Shown one piece after another: positions 7,875 to 20,038 of a DNA stretch of 64,000 nt; position 1 is the stretch's first letter, and every line of letters begins with the position of its first letter. This stretch comes from Spirometra erinaceieuropaei. Taxonomy: Eukaryota; Platyhelminthes; Cestoda; Diphyllobothriidea; Diphyllobothriidae. A program made the position numbers and the translations under genes. The stretch covers positions 1,249,869 to 1,313,868 of the forward strand of contig CACRXP010000009.1 in NCBI GenBank assembly GCA_902702965.1. The letters run 5' to 3'. The notes beneath the pieces were generated by a model. That model saw nothing but the letters and a program-made list of their open reading frames with translations. It was not told the DNA's origin and ran no database searches.

Positions 7875-9695
7875 TCAGAGACCACAAACGCCATCGCTAC
7901 GGTACAGTCGATCAGTAGATTCAGCACCCAAAATTTGTGGGAGCTTTTCTGAATGCAAAAATCGAGTAATAGTTCTCTTAAATAAAGGAAAATTTTGCAG
8001 AGTTTTCACACTCATGGGTAGTTTATTCCAAATAGCAATTGCATTTACAGAAAAGAACCGACGATATTTAACAGTACGTGCCAGAGGCAGAAATAAGAAG
8101 ACCTCACGGTGACTGTTTCGTCGTGGGTGCATATGATGTCTTAAAGAGGTGAGCGGGTTAAATGTGTGATTATATAAGAGTTTAAATAGCAAAAATAGTC
8201 CCTTTTGTAATGTACGGAACCATAAAGGATCGAGGCCTGTAAGCCGGCAACGTTCTTGGTAAGACAAATGTCGGTGTTCCGGGGTTAAAATTCTCTTGGT
8301 AAAAAAGTGTTGAACGGATTCTGTTTTCTTCCGCTCAGTAGCACGCATGAGGCTAAATGAAAACGAACAGTATTCCAGACCAGGTCTAACGTACATGTTG
8401 AAAAGGCGCATTCTAATGTCCCTTGTTTTAAAATTTCGGAGGATAAACCCGGTCGTTCTACGTGCTTTGGAGACTATCATGGCACAGTGCTCCGAGAGAT
8501 TAAGACTCTTGGAGTATGATACGCCCAAATCCCTTATAACCCCTGGCACATTTATTGCGTGACCTTCAATACTTAGTTGAGGTTGACGGTCGTCGCCAAC
8601 CACCATGGCTGAGCACTTATGCCAGGAAAGAGAAAGGCGCCATGTGCGGCACCACTGGGCGAAAGCCTGTAGATCGCTCTTTAGGAGCTCAAGCACGATG
8701 TCATGATCTGCCGGCCTATATCGATATGCAACTTTAAGATCATCGGCATACATGAAAGGCTTACCATTCTGAAATAAATCGGGTACATCATTAACGAAAA
8801 GGCAAAATAAAAGCGGGCCGAGTACACTACCCTGAATGACTCCACTCCTCACACGCGTGGGCTTGGAGATGGTATTGGAAATCTTAACTCGTTGTGTGCG
8901 AGTGCCCAAATAAGAGGATAGAAAATTCAAAAGTTTGCCACCTATTCCGAAAGATGACAATTTCAAGAGGAGAAGAGCATGGTCAACACGGTCAAAAGCC
9001 TTAGTGAAATCGAAATATACTGTGTAAAGAGCAAAACCATGGTTCCTAGATTGGAGAACATAGTCAAAGAAAGAGAGTTGACAGGTGTCACAAGATCGAG
9101 CTTTGAGGAATCCATGCTGAGCAACACTCAGTAAATTGTTCGCTGTTAAGTGACACATCATCTTATCCTTGATCAATGTCTCTAAGATTTTCGAAACTGC
9201 AGGGAGGGTGTTAATTGGCCGAAAGTCATCAAATGATGAAGATTTGCCGTGCTTAGGAATGGGCAAAATGTGTGATTCCTTCCACAAGGTAGGATACGTT
9301 TCACTTTCAAGAGCAAGATTAAATATCTTGCATAAGAGGGATGGGAAGATAGTGTTTGCATCAGCTTTTAAAATGCTTACTGGGACACCATCAGGGCCTG
9401 GACTATAAGATTGACGAAAACGCCGAATCGCAACAGTCACATCCCACAGAGTGAAAGTTATAGTTTCTAGAACTGCCCCAGTCAATGACTGGATGGTCGG
9501 AAGCGGAGTGGTCGAGTCTTCAATAAACGTTTTGGACAGGAAATCGTTGAAGCTATCCGCGGTTAACTGGGCATCAACTATAGGATTTCCGAGATCACAC
9601 CTACCTGCTCTGGTGTCTTCCAGGAAGGTCAGACAGGGAATTAGGATCTTGTTTATTGTCAGCATGCTTCTTTCAAATATCGGCCCCATCTTCAA
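7875..9695 (-). CDS. LINE-B reverse transcriptase, uninterrupted, lacking endonuclease
   Basis: The frame encodes 606 residues with the complete RT series. SPGPDGVP is at residues 98-105, ILPIPKHGKSSSFDDFRPIN near 143-162 and AQHGFLKARSCDT near 192-204. Motif A YFDFTKAFDRVDH is at 227-239, motif B SGVIQGSVLGPLLF at 284-297 and motif C YADD at 316-319. LSLSWHKCSAMVVG, IRDLGV and YVRPGLEYCSF follow, and WNKLPMSV is near the end. Motif B has Ile where most relatives have Pro (SGVPQGS). The catalytic Asp residues are present. The first Met lies inside the linker before the RT, so it is not a natural start but simply the first after truncation. It is the only LINE protein in the window without a stop, which suggests a recent insertion. 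Confidence 0.85.
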   Translation of the reverse strand: MKMGPIFERSMLTINKILIPCLTFLEDTRAGRCDLGNPIVDAQLTADSFNDFLSKTFIEDSTTPLPTIQSLTGAVLETITFTLWDVTVAIRRFRQSYSPGPDGVPVSILKADANTIFPSLLCKIFNLALESETYPTLWKESHILPIPKHGKSSSFDDFRPINTLPAVSKILETLIKDKMMCHLTANNLLSVAQHGFLKARSCDTCQLSFFDYVLQSRNHGFALYTVYFDFTKAFDRVDHALLLLKLSSFGIGGKLLNFLSSYLGTRTQRVKISNTISKPTRVRSGVIQGSVLGPLLFCLFVNDVPDLFQNGKPFMYADDLKVAYRYRPADHDIVLELLKSDLQAFAQWCRTWRLSLSWHKCSAMVVGDDRQPQLSIEGHAINVPGVIRDLGVSYSKSLNLSEHCAMIVSKARRTTGFILRNFKTRDIRMRLFNMYVRPGLEYCSFSFSLMRATERKKTESVQHFFTKRILTPEHRHLSYQERCRLTGLDPLWFRTLQKGLFLLFKLLYNHTFNPLTSLRHHMHPRRNSHREVFLFLPLARTVKYRRFFSVNAIAIWNKLPMSVKTLQNFPLFKRTITRFLHSEKLPQILGAESTDRLYRSDGVCGL

Positions 9696-9716
9696 AGCCT
9701 TTTAGCCCTTGCTCCC

Positions 9717-10289
9717 GTGACAGCGAAATGCATAACTATCTGTCTGCCGTCTGTGTCATACTGTATCGACGTCGGCATTTGAGGCTTCCAGACATCAACT
9801 GCTTTTGCTTGCAATATTCCACCTCACCGACAAGCTTATTACCCATTTACTCTCCACCAGGAATGTCGTGTTGCCCACCTGCGGACCCGTCCTCCTATGC
9901 AATTTCGCCGAAAATGACCATAAACAAAATACAATCAAGCAATATTTGTTAGGTTTCGTATGGGATGTCCCCCCATTTGCAATGGAATACAACTTTTCCC
10001 AACTATTGCTAATTTATTTGATTCTTGTTGTATTTTGCAAAGCAAATATTTTCTTTTCCGTGCTAAAGTCCTACTTGATCCTTATCTATTTGATTTCTGA
10101 CTTATTTGGAGAAAAATAATATTTTTTGGTAACGTACCAATGCGCAGCCCTTGGGGCCTCGATAATAATTAATAAAGTGGACTCATTCATTTTCGCGAAC
10201 ATATGCCAGTTTATTCAGGGAACGACTGTAAATAGGGTTTACAAAGACTCTGCCTATATTTCTTATATACTCTGAAATAAACGGAGTTA
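9717..10289. other. No recognised gene; possible second Merlin scrap
   Basis: Most of this is AT-rich and stop-rich. A 65-codon minus-strand frame (9992-9795) contains CLIVFCLWSFSAKLHRRTG, faintly like the N-terminal part of Merlin transposases. The resemblance is too short to call. Confidence 0.3.
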
Positions 10290-11420
10290 ACAAACACAGT
10301 GACCCTCACACCAGACAAATTAGGGAAACTTTGCGACTATTAAAGCCCAAAAAGTCGCCTGGATCAGACGGTATATCCGCAAAAGTTCCGAATAAAGTTG
10401 CCAATCAACCGGTAGCCCTGCCTACTGACTCGAAGCAAGAAAACATCGACGCCGCATATAAAGAAGACGAAACGACCCCACAAGACAGCTTCAGCTAAGC
10501 GATTTTTGCAAGAATCTGTTGAAAACTGGTGGAGAAAGCCAAAAAAAGAAGTTCATTATGCATCTTGAATGAAACAGTTTGCTTAGTGAGCATCCGCATA
10601 GAGTTAGAAGAAGTCGGTTCTCTCTCACTAGCTTGGTCATATCCAGGGAAAGATGAAAGAAACTTCGAAAATCAGTTCATCAGTAGATGCGGTTTACATT
10701 GATTTAAGGAACGCTTTCGACAATGTTCCGCACAGACGACTTATGTTTAAATTATCTCAGGAGGGCGCGAGTTTCGCACAGGCAGATTGCATTGTGTTTA
10801 TCTTGGAAATTTTCAATTGAAGAAGGCAATCGTTCACGGTCGCCTTTCGCAAAAGCGTGTTCTGAATCTTGCAGTATTTTAAATGGAAGTAAATAACTAC
10901 ACTGATCGCCCAAACTGCGCGTGGGTAGCATCCTCTGATAATTTAAATTTGAAGAAATCGATCGGAAAATTACAATACACGCGATAGTCTTAAATCAACT
11001 GAGATCATGTGCAACAGTTGTGCTCCAGGTGATCCGTAACTCAGATTTTTACAAATTTCAGGTTATTTAATTAGGATCGAACAACTGGAGAACGAGGAGA
11101 TTTGGACATCATTAATTTGCGGGCGGCTGCCAACACGAATTAACTAACGAGCTAAGAACATTCGGCGTGTTGGTGAGGTCCACTGATAAACCCTCGCCTT
11201 ACTACGCCAAAATACCGAAAAAAACTATATGTATTTGACATACGGTCATTATCTAGGATGAGACAGGACTGCAATTTTTTGGAAAACGTGCAGCGAAGGG
11301 CAGTCAAACTAGTCAGGGGATAAAAATGCATACTTTAAAAAAGACGGCTATGGAGGTTTGCAATTTTTCGGTTTTTATGGACAATAGGGAAGAGACACGA
11401 TAATCACTCTTAAAATCGCC
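10290..11420 (+). pseudogene. LINE-C: heavily decayed CR1-like RT remnant
   Basis: RT pieces on the plus strand occur in correct order but in changing frames. LRLLKPKKSPGSDGISAKV is near 10320-10390. LLSEHPHRVRRSRFSLTSLV is near 10575-10640 (compare the SEHQHGFR-RS-LTNL block). Motif A is DAVYIDLRNAFDNVPHRRL near 10685-10745. LENVQRRAVKLVRG, the CR1 C-terminal block, is near 11285-11325. Between them, NLAVF and SSDNLNLKKSIGK probably represent the motif B and motif C regions. Many stops and shifts show that this is an old copy. Both ends are undefined. Confidence 0.7.
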
Positions 11421-13839
11421 CGGACGACGGACTGTGCTCTCCAGATAGAGGACTTTTCAAACCTATCGATGACGGCAAATCAAAGGGGCCATCAACAAAA
11501 ATCGGAAAAAAATCATGTTTAACTAGAAATGCGGGCTAATTTTTCCCTACACGGGGCAGTTGACGACTGGACCAAACGGCCAAGTCCCATTGCCTTGATT
11601 GAAACTTTGGCCCCTTTGTTCAAATTTATTCAAGCAGCGGGTTAGAGAACAGCGGTGTGGTCTTGCATAGCCAATCGGGCGTGTAAATTTGCTACAACCC
11701 TTCAATCAATGTTTGCATGATGCGGTGCCCCCTTTGTTTTCGCTAAACACATTCTGGGCCTTTATTAAATGCGACGTCAACTCCAGACAAGAGTATTTTA
11801 ATAACAATGCCATCTTAATTATGCGAACGTTGTTTTAATAGTGACACCTTTTCTGAATGCGTACGCATTTATAACGCACCACAAGTTTCAAAGGGTTGTT
11901 TGAAAGGAGTGAGGTTACTTTTGGACACGGATCCTGAATGGGTTCGGTGTGGTCGTCTGTCCATGAAAATGGCCAGTGTTCCTTCCCTCCCTAACGCTGA
12001 CTTGGCCTCCCTCGCTTCCGCCGTCCAACCATATTGCGTTTCGCCTGCCGTCAGCAACCCCCGGCCCTCACCCGCAGTTGCCGACAGCGCTGCATTCCCC
12101 ACTGGCGAATAACTGATATGGCGTGATCATCTTCCAGTCCAAGTGGATCACCTGTACAGTACTTCACCATTTTCTTGTATCAAAGATCTTCCGCCATTTT
12201 CTACTCTAAAGTTTATTACCGTAAAATGAGCTCCATTGACTAGAGATGCCTTTCTCGAACATCCATATACTCAGGTTTGATGTGCTGTTTCACAACTCTG
12301 TCCAATGTTGCTACCTCAGGTGCACTATTCGACCGGGCGTGCGCTAACCTCAACGTTTTCGACTGCTACACACTGGCATACAAACGATAGATTTTTGAAT
12401 TGGTTTCACGCTAACGTCGCCAGATAAATTAAAAAGACAAATTGGTGTTTGATCATATATTTACTCCGCATTAATGACTTGCATAATCTACACGCGTTTT
12501 TGTTTGTTTGTTTGTTTATCGCCCGCATAAATGTAAACAGTGCTCTTCGAGACTGTGGCTGTCTCCATTATGCATACCTGACTATGCTGAATTCAAACCA
12601 TAACATGCCGTGTTTCTGACAAAAAGGCGTGGTGGGTAAGAAACAAACTGCTTGTGTTTAAGGCCACCAAGAATTACGACAGTAGCTCCATGGTGCAACT
12701 ATACTACTAACGGGTAGATCTCCGCATGCTTGCACTGATGACGCCACATAGATATGGGCAAACGTTCAAAGTGGCAGTTGAACAAGAGAACGCCCTTAGT
12801 CCCATGTAGTTTTGTGCATATGTGGATAGCTGCCCGGTTGCCTGAATTGCGAAAGGGCAAGGTTTTCTGATGATATCAGACTAAAAAAACACAACACAAA
12901 GCCCACAGAGTCCATTATGCCTGAGAAATGATTTATATTGGTTTTAGCAGTGGTGTGGTGTTGTGGACCCATAATCTTAGTTCCAGAAAAGTCACTCCAA
13001 GAAAAGCACAACGACAAGTTTCAAATCTCATTACTTCGTTGAAGTCACCAACTCAGTTTACAAACCAAGAGACCTCAGTCCGTAAATGACGTTCGCTCCC
13101 AAGCTGTCATCTCCCTGTACCAATATATTAAAGGAAGTCCTCGGTATCGAAGGCGCGGCCAGACAATTATTGCTGCACTTTACGAAAGGGTTTTTTGACG
13201 TATTTGAGGTCCCGCGTGGTTGTTGTTAAGATATTGCGTCCAGGTTCGGTACCTCTGGATGAAACGAGAGTGGACGTTTTAAAGAAACACAACCAAGATC
13301 AAACAAACCATTCAGTGGATGGAGATGATCACCTTTTCCGGTTCAGTTCATTTTGGTTAGGAAGAAATGAGATTTGAATACTTGTAAACAATTGCAAATT
13401 GGGTGCAATGAGCAGAGTAACCATGTCTGTTGTGGCAGTTCAACTGGGCTATAAAAAGATGGAAGAATGTACATAGCACACAAGGGATAAGTTCAATCTT
13501 ACATTGACCCCGTTCATTTTAGAAGATTGATCTGCCATGACTCTCCTTAAAAACGTGCACCAATGGCGCACCACAACCTCCATAGAGAGGACACTTCAAA
13601 CATTGACAGCCCTGTCATCGAAGACGCACTTTTTTGCATTTTTAACGCTAACGCTGGAAGAGTATCGGTTAGATCGCACTTGGTAGCCAGGAATGGGGAA
13701 GGCGGACAGCCGGGTCCCTGTCGCACGCGAGTTGTGGGACAGGGGGATATATGGGTGGGGAAAATGGAAAGAGTAAAGGTACCGGAGGGAGTGACGGGAA
13801 GTTTTAAGTAAGTGGAATAGAGGCAGAAATTTAAAACCC
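11421..13839. other. Unrecognised intergenic DNA
   Basis: I see no gene. A C-rich stretch at 11980-12110 holds short frames on both strands without family resemblance. A (TTTG)n microsatellite lies at 12497-12518. Confidence 0.5.
12497..12518 (+). repeat. (TTTG)n microsatellite
   Basis: About five uninterrupted TTTG units. Confidence 0.85.
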
Positions 13840-14235
13840 ACACATAACCCTAAAATCCAACCCTGACCACAACCGTAAAGCCTAACCCCCAGCCTCAAAA
13901 TCGATAAGTAACCGGAATCCTAAAAACAACACTAACTCAAAACTTAGCCATAACCCTAACCCCAACCTTAAGTCTAACCCTAACCTTTACCCTAACCCTA
14001 ACCTTAACCCCAAACCTAACCTTAGCCCTAACACTAACCTTGACCCTAAACCTAACCTTAAGCCTAACCCTTGCCCTCACCATAATCCTAACCCTAACCT
14101 AAACCTTGACTGTAACCCTAACGGGAACCTAAACCCTAAACCTAACACTAAAACCTGACCCTAAAACGCAAACCCTAATCCTAAAACCTAACTTACGCCT
14201 AACTCCAACCCTTACTAAACCCAACAGCCTGACCG
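13840..14235 (-). repeat. Interstitial telomere-like repeat array (degenerate CCCTAA)
   Basis: About 390 bp of imperfect CCCTAA units and variants (CCCTAAA, CCTTAA, CCCCAA) read on the plus strand, so the TTAGGG strand is minus. TTAGGG is the telomeric repeat of flatworms and most animals. Short perfect runs (ccctaaccctaacc) are scattered among diverged units, so this is an internal, decaying tract and not a chromosome end. Confidence 0.85.
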
Positions 14236-15415
14236 AAACGGGTGACCTGCCTAACTCAGTAAGTGCACACCTACTAATAACAAGTTCCCTAGACATGGTA
14301 AGCACAACTGCTGATAACAAGTACGTACGTCGACAGTATCAACGTATAATGTCTGGCTACTAAGGGCGATCTTACCGTGTTTTCTCAAAGGCTGGCTGTG
14401 TTAGCAATTTTAGGGAAGTCATGAAATGTTCGTAAACGATCCTTGCCCATTTGCAAGTAAACGAAAGTAAAGGGGTATGGTTTTGCAAGGCGCGCTGCAT
14501 AAAACAAAGCGCATCGATACAGCCACTTTGATGATCTTTCAGTTCTGATAATTTCGGTTTAATAAGGATAAAAAGGTAGGGACGTTGAATACCGTAAGCA
14601 CATTAACCTGAGATAAAAACGCAACTTTTATTTAATATAGACAATTGATATATTTTGATTATTCCTCGTAGTCGGTAATGGGTGATAGTAGCGTCCAATT
14701 GGTTTGTGTTTGACGTCAGTGCTTCTCCTGATTATTGCAAATGACTGCACCAAAGGATCTGCTTTTAGGATTGTTACGTTCGCCGAATTTGCAATAAAAC
14801 ATCAAGGAACATAGTGTTTGGTTGCACAAGTGAATTTTAGAATTCAGTGCTTAAAATGCTTGAACTTTTAGTAGTTATTCACCGCAAAGTACCCAGAGGT
14901 CAGTATCAAAACGGATATAGCGTTGATTTAAACGGTTAAGTATAGACAATGTAGACAATAATGCTCTAAATGAACGGTCACTGTACTCTAAGATTTCTCC
15001 ATTATATAATATAAAGTGAATACGTTTATGACGTCGGTCAGCGAATCCTCATTGAACATTTGATACCTAGGATAGCAGTGTCTAAAAATTTCAGACTAAA
15101 AGTTGTTGATAAATCAGTGAGCTCCGGTCGAGGCGGTGAATGGTAATCGCGAGAGAACCCGCACTTCGGGTTAGACATTCAGGAATAGTACGACAAGTTC
15201 ATCCTGAGAGTATGGTCTAATTATGAATGCAGACTGACAAGTGCAAAACGTCATTACTGTAACCACGGGGATATCAAAATACAGCAGACCTAGTGTAAGA
15301 GTAATAATTGGCGTGCTGTCACAAAACTCCACACCCAAAATGAGGGTATGTGGCGGACAAAACGAAGGCGGTCTATCGGGGATATCAGGTGTAAGTGGAG
15401 GCCGGGAATTGTAAG
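14236..15415. other. Unrecognised intergenic DNA
   Basis: AT-rich with no long frame. The stretch at 15310-15415 may be the trailing end of the adjacent gypsy remnant, but shows no clear motif. Confidence 0.45.
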
Positions 15416-15419
15416 AAGC

Positions 15420-15735
15420 ACTCTATCTGATAAAGAAGTTGGACTATTGCGGTGAGCAAAATAGGCTCGGTATAAACAATCTTCAAGCGGTTGATGGATA
15501 CCACCTGGATGAGATCGCCAAGGGCTATTTCGGGATACCTGTTTATCGCTACAAGACTTTAAGCGGTCTGTCGTAGAGCCGTTTTAGTAGCCTTCCGACA
15601 CCATCTTCGTGGACAAATACGAAAGAGCACGCAAGCAAGTTTGAGTGAATGTACGAATCCCCCTTGATAATTTTAAATGTGAGAAGCCATCTTTTCAAAT
15701 GGTGAGACAGTGGTGCCGGAACACTCCCATGTAAC
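15420..15735 (-). pseudogene. Ty3/gypsy pol C-terminal remnant (end of integrase)
   Basis: Minus strand. IHSNLLACSFVFVHEDGV and RLLKRLYDRPLKVL (15665-15549) resemble the 'HP-L-TC-HVFVR-DAV--PLQPPYDGPF-VL' block that ends Ty3/gypsy integrases of flatworms. After one frame shift, IQVVSINRLKIVYTEP (15520-15460) matches the following VSIDRLKPA block. No other part of an LTR element is visible nearby, and no LTRs were found. This is a short, dead fragment. Confidence 0.6.
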
Positions 15736-15990
15736 TTGACAGGTCGACCGTCGATTATGACGATGTCCACTGTGTGGCACACAGCAAGGTGCATCAGACA
15801 CGATGACTTGCGTGTGGATTAGTTTATGATGAATATAGACTTATGCAGCGTCTACCGCACTCTCTCCTACTCCCCACCTAGATCGGGTGTCAAGAAAGAG
15901 TCAAGAAGACCGTAGGCGGGAGTGGGCGGAGGTTGCTGGCACGGCAGGACACGCACCTAGGCGCAACACCACGCCGCCTAGTCCACAAAA
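15735..15990 (+). repeat. Dispersed repeat family A, copy 1
   Basis: Shares with the other copies the order of five landmarks: a block near tgacaggtcgaccgtcgat, cgatgtccactgtgtg, ttatgatgaatatagactta, then gtcaagaaagagtcaagaag, and a GC-rich stretch ending near cgcctagtccac. No coding potential is shared among copies. Family A has five copies in this window and no identified class. Confidence 0.6.
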
Positions 15991-16367
15991 TGCCCTTGAG
16001 CAGGAATTTCTACCATCCCAATAGGAGTCATTGTCACGCCATCTACCTGCCTGTATAGTCCACCATTGCACAGAAAGTAGACATTTTGTATCTTTTAAAA
16101 GTCAATGACAGTCTAGCAAGAAACACTAGCCCAGCGGCATATCACATTTCCTGATTTCTATAAATATAGTGACCAAATCGGTCATAATTTCAAAGGCCTG
16201 GCGTGTGTGAACGGCATAAAAGAGACTAAATTTAAATACTGTGGTCTGTGGATGTACCCAGTTGCTTAAATCGGTCCGCATTTGGTCGTCTAAACTTTTG
16301 ACGTTATATGAGTGGAGAGTGATCTCTGGCCGTGAAGGAGGCACTGAAATCTGTTCATATGGATTTA
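15991..16367. other. Unrecognised DNA
   Basis: A minus-strand frame of 183 codons crosses this and the adjoining SINE piece (16677-16126). Part of it is simply the antisense of the SINE tail, so I do not regard it as a gene. Confidence 0.45.
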
Positions 16368-16445
16368 GGCGTAACTGTTTGACGGCGACTAATAAGCCAG
16401 AAATGACCAGTCCAGTCTTCATTTTCTTTGTCGGTAATCTCCTCC
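16368..16445 (+). mobile_element. SINE 3' fragment
   Basis: Matches the tail of the tRNA-derived SINE at 44360-44455, including the blocks ctaataagccagaaatg and tttgtcggtaat. The tRNA-like head is absent. Confidence 0.65.
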
Positions 16446-17959
16446 AACATCCCACCCTTCGTTGTTTTGCTGTGTTTGACTTGCTCCGGATAACAGACAC
16501 GTAAAGCTGTGCGTTTTGAGCTCGTCTTTCGACATTTCTAAATAAATTTGGATCTGCCGGAATGATTTCCTCGACAGTAAATACCACCCAAAAAGTGCTC
16601 AATGGGTAGGTGCTACGGGCATAATTTTTCCCGGCATGACTATGTCCCAGAATGAGAAATGACCCCACAATATGCAATTTCGAGAGGCCAGCTAGGCGGT
16701 CTCCAAAGCGGAGGCGGTGTCTGGGTCACATTCGTGGGCGAGTGCAGAGTCCAATGTTACAGACTGAAACAGATCACTCACCTGTATGGTGCATTGGGAG
16801 ACTGCTTAACTTACTTTACTGGTTTCGACCTCATGAGCTCTGCGTCAATCACTATCAACTCTGCCTGAGTAAAAGTGCCCAAACCTCCCAGTTAAACTAT
16901 AACATGAAATCAGCTCTTGGGCATTTGCAAGTGAATAAAGCTCAGAAACGCGAACAGCACTTGGTGAACTTGTGACTGCCGAGGAAAACCGCCTGCATTG
17001 AGAGAATCAGGCATAATCGTATGATCGACAGGTGCCGTTTAAGTGTAGAATTTCCATTTGTCCCAGTGTTTACATTCCGCTTCTGCACGCGAGGGTCAAT
17101 GATATCGGCAACCGGAGCTCTGATCTATAAGTTCGCTTGCAGTTGATGTCCATCTAAACGGCTGATCACAGCTGACGGCGAAGCACTGTTCTCTTGCCAT
17201 CGCAGTCGGTTTTCAAAGTGTGTTTGTGGGCGGGAACGACATCGACAATTAGCGCAAACAGGTAACCAGTGATAGGATCAGTAATGTACCATGTGGAAGT
17301 AAAAAATTATGTACACCAGAGGTTGGTCTAACAAGGACTTTTGCACGACTGCTGATAATGATATTGGTAAAGTACAAGTAATAACACTTAGAATGCTCAC
17401 TGAAGTACTAATACTCCGGACGCAGACAGCTGTTTTATGGTCATTATCGATCGCTGGTAAGCTATAGGTCTGTCATGTATCTTATGAAATGAACCACGAG
17501 AAGTTGTCAACCCTACATAACTCACTCCAGAAGGTAGAAGACAGGCCTTTGACTTACTGACGGTCGATAGTGATCACGTAACAGCTGACTGCGTCTGATG
17601 TATTAGCACCTCAGCGACCTTTCCATGTACAATATATGTATCTTCAAGCAGGAATAGGCACACACCGATCCAATGTCTTCTCAAAGCAGACAGGCTTGTG
17701 TTTGATAAAGCCCTTATGACTCAACTGATAGACGCCGACTATCTACCATCTGCACCGCGTGTGCGCGGATGTCCGTGTTTCTGGTTCCAACTGGTGGTTA
17801 CGGCTGTGAATTTCTACATTTCTAACTTAAGTTGGAGTGAAGCCTGTAAAGGGGATATCCACAGCAATATCATTTAAAGACAGTCTGTTTTTTGCAGTTC
17901 GCTTGCTCAAGGCCTTGGAATTAATAATCGATTTGTTGACTAAGTTTATAGAAATCATG
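16446..17959. other. Unrecognised intergenic DNA
   Basis: Only short frames without family resemblance. Confidence 0.5.
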
Positions 17960-18420
17960 ATTCCGACGATGTCCGCCCTGCGCTCCACAATAAGGTGAGA
18001 GCAGGGACGACGAATTGCGCGTGAATGAATTTATGGTGTATGTAAAGTTACGCAGAATCTACCACACTCTCTTGTCCTTACGTACCACCTGGATCCTGTG
18101 TCGAGATAGAGTCAAGAAGACGGGAGGCGGGGGAGGGCGCAGGTGGATGGCACCTTGGAGCTCCACCACACACCCCCTGGTCCACACAGCAAATAACCAG
18201 GATTTTTTACCAACAACAACCCCCCAACAGGTGTCAGAAGGAGGAGGAGGATGTCTGGGCAGCCATGCCAACCACCTCTATACCCAGCCGAAGCGTAGGC
18301 GAATCTACCGGCAGGGAACCAGATTTCAGGGAACTGCCAACGCATACTAGGCCACGGGGGCCAAAGTTCGCTAATGCTGGCATAGCGCTCGCTCGCAGAC
18401 CCTTTTACCCCCATGTAACT
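17960..18420 (+). repeat. Dispersed repeat family A, copy 2 (longest 5' part)
   Basis: Contains all family landmarks: gatgtccgccctgcgctcca, tgaatttatggtgtatgtaa, ctaccacactct, gagtcaagaagacgggaggc, and a 3' part (caggattttttaccaacaac, ctaccggcagggaaccagat) shared with copy 4 at 45085-45430. Short frames on both strands are not conserved between copies. Confidence 0.7.
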
Positions 18421-18459
18421 TACTTACCCAGTCCCCAGTCTTAGAGGATAGTGGAATTA

Positions 18460-19448
18460 CAGTAGGTGGGCTACCCCGTGAAATGTCAAGCAAAATTCCG
18501 AAATGCGTTTTCGTTTCGGAAAGATTAATTAAGTAGGGTTGAAAAAATAGTCAGCCTGCAACATAATTCTATAATATTTCAGTTACCGCAGGATGCCGGC
18601 TTTCGAACGAATACATTGTGGCTGCATGCAAAAACTGCACTCTCTAAAAATGGCTACTTAAGTAGCATAAATTTTCTCGTTGATGTTCGATGTCCCTAAA
18701 CGTTCAATCATATTTCACGGGAAGCATGCATAAACAATTCACTATTTCGCTCATCTGGTAGAAAATTACATCTTCTTCCAACCATATTCTCCAAAAAGGG
18801 TATAATTCAGTTTTCAAAAGCATTTCCAATTCCCGAATAATTTTGAACCCGCTCTACCCTTACACTTGGATTCAGGTTTTTTAAACTACAAGCCGTATAT
18901 TTTCCGCGTACAGAAAACCACACATTTCTCTACGGTAATAAAAGGGGACCATTTAGGGTTCATATAATTTAGCATTGGATTTGATCCATATTGCTAACTT
19001 TAAAAACCACATTGGTAAATGCAGAGACATGAAGATTTATGAACGGCCATTTCATGGTATTTAAAAGTCCCACAACAAGAAACGTTTTTAAAACCGAATT
19101 ATGTCCCTCATTCGGGTATAAATTAAAAGAAAACGTAATTATCTACCGAGCAAGCAAATGAATGAATATCTTATATGCATGTTTTCCACGGAATAAAATT
19201 GGACTTTTAGGGGCATCAAAAATCAATGAGATAGATTCATGCTTCTTAAGCAGCCATTTTTGCAGTGTATGGTTTATCCATACACCTGAAAAGGAGTTCA
19301 TTCGAAAGCCCGTAGCTTGTGGTGGTCGAATTACTTTATAATTATGCTGCATGATGATTTGTTTTACAACCCCACTTAACTAATCTCTTCGAAACGAAGA
19401 CGCATTTCGAAATTTCGGTTGACATTTTATGAGTTAGTTCACCTACTG
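18460..19448. mobile_element. Long-TIR nonautonomous element (family FB), complete copy 1
   Basis: The 989-bp element is flanked by TA on both sides (18458-18459 and 19449-19450). The termini are CAGTAGGTGGGCTA and its inverse. The two ends are inverted copies of each other over roughly 380 bp, with the blocks gaaatgcgttttcgtttcgg, taattaagtag, gccggctttcgaacg and ctacttaagtagcat mirrored, around a unique centre of about 220 bp. The TA duplication and CAGT ends suggest mobilisation by a Tc1/mariner-type transposase. There is no transposase ORF, so it is a foldback/MITE-like element. TIR identity looks like roughly three quarters by eye. Confidence 0.85.
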
Positions 19449-19450
19449 TA

Positions 19451-20036
19451 AGAGGTGCATTGCCGGAACCGAAAAAGGCCCATGTTTCAACGAATGAAGT
19501 AAACATCAGTCGGAAAAATAATTCCCCGCTAAATTTTAGTCAAGTTCATCAAAACAGCAAGCCGCACCAGTCCGCGGTCCGAGCCGATCAGCCATCCGGT
19601 AGCTGGCGCAGAGTCTGCGCTTGAACCCGCCACAACACTTCCGTTTGTGACATTCATTTTGTTGATTTGCAGCTCGAGAAAGGCGCATCGTGACCCTATG
19701 TGGCCCAGTCTTGGTCCAGCTTAGCTTTTGAGTGACCCGTAGTAGGGGCACATAAGAAAGTAAAGAAAATCAGCGTGGGGAGAAGGACGCCGACCAATTA
19801 GATACAATATTTTATGGACACAGAAATAACCGGTTATGCCATCAGTGACAGCAAGTCAGACATATTGAAATTTACTGAGGTCTTGATGGGAATTGAGTTG
19901 GTAAAATGACGACAGGAAAGCGCTAATCACGTCAGTGTTGACACGCTGCCATTATGTTTCACCTTCGAAAAAATTTTAAATTTAAATTTTATTTTCATAT
20001 CTGATTTCTTTGGCTCAATGAAAGAAAGGAATTTAC
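19451..20036. other. Unrecognised DNA between two FB elements
   Basis: No gene seen. The stretch at 19560-19750 is GC-rich, with a short minus-strand frame that resembles no family I know. Confidence 0.5.
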
Positions 20037-20038
20037 TA

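Larger units (their letters stand above)
7562..9716 (-). mobile_element. LINE-B: 5'-truncated non-LTR retrotransposon with intact RT frame
   Basis: This is a minus-strand LINE with a 606-codon RT frame (9695-7875). A 3' UTR of about 290 bp follows, with a 3' hairpin and a (TTTA)n tail at 7562-7582. No endonuclease is present, so it is 5'-truncated near 9700-9720. No clear target duplication was found. It belongs to the CR1/Jockey group by its RT, but is not the same family as LINE-A. Confidence 0.85.

Noticed and set aside
16126..16677. 183-codon minus-strand frame as a host gene
   Set aside because: It crosses a SINE tail fragment in antisense, has no domain and no conserved counterpart in the window.
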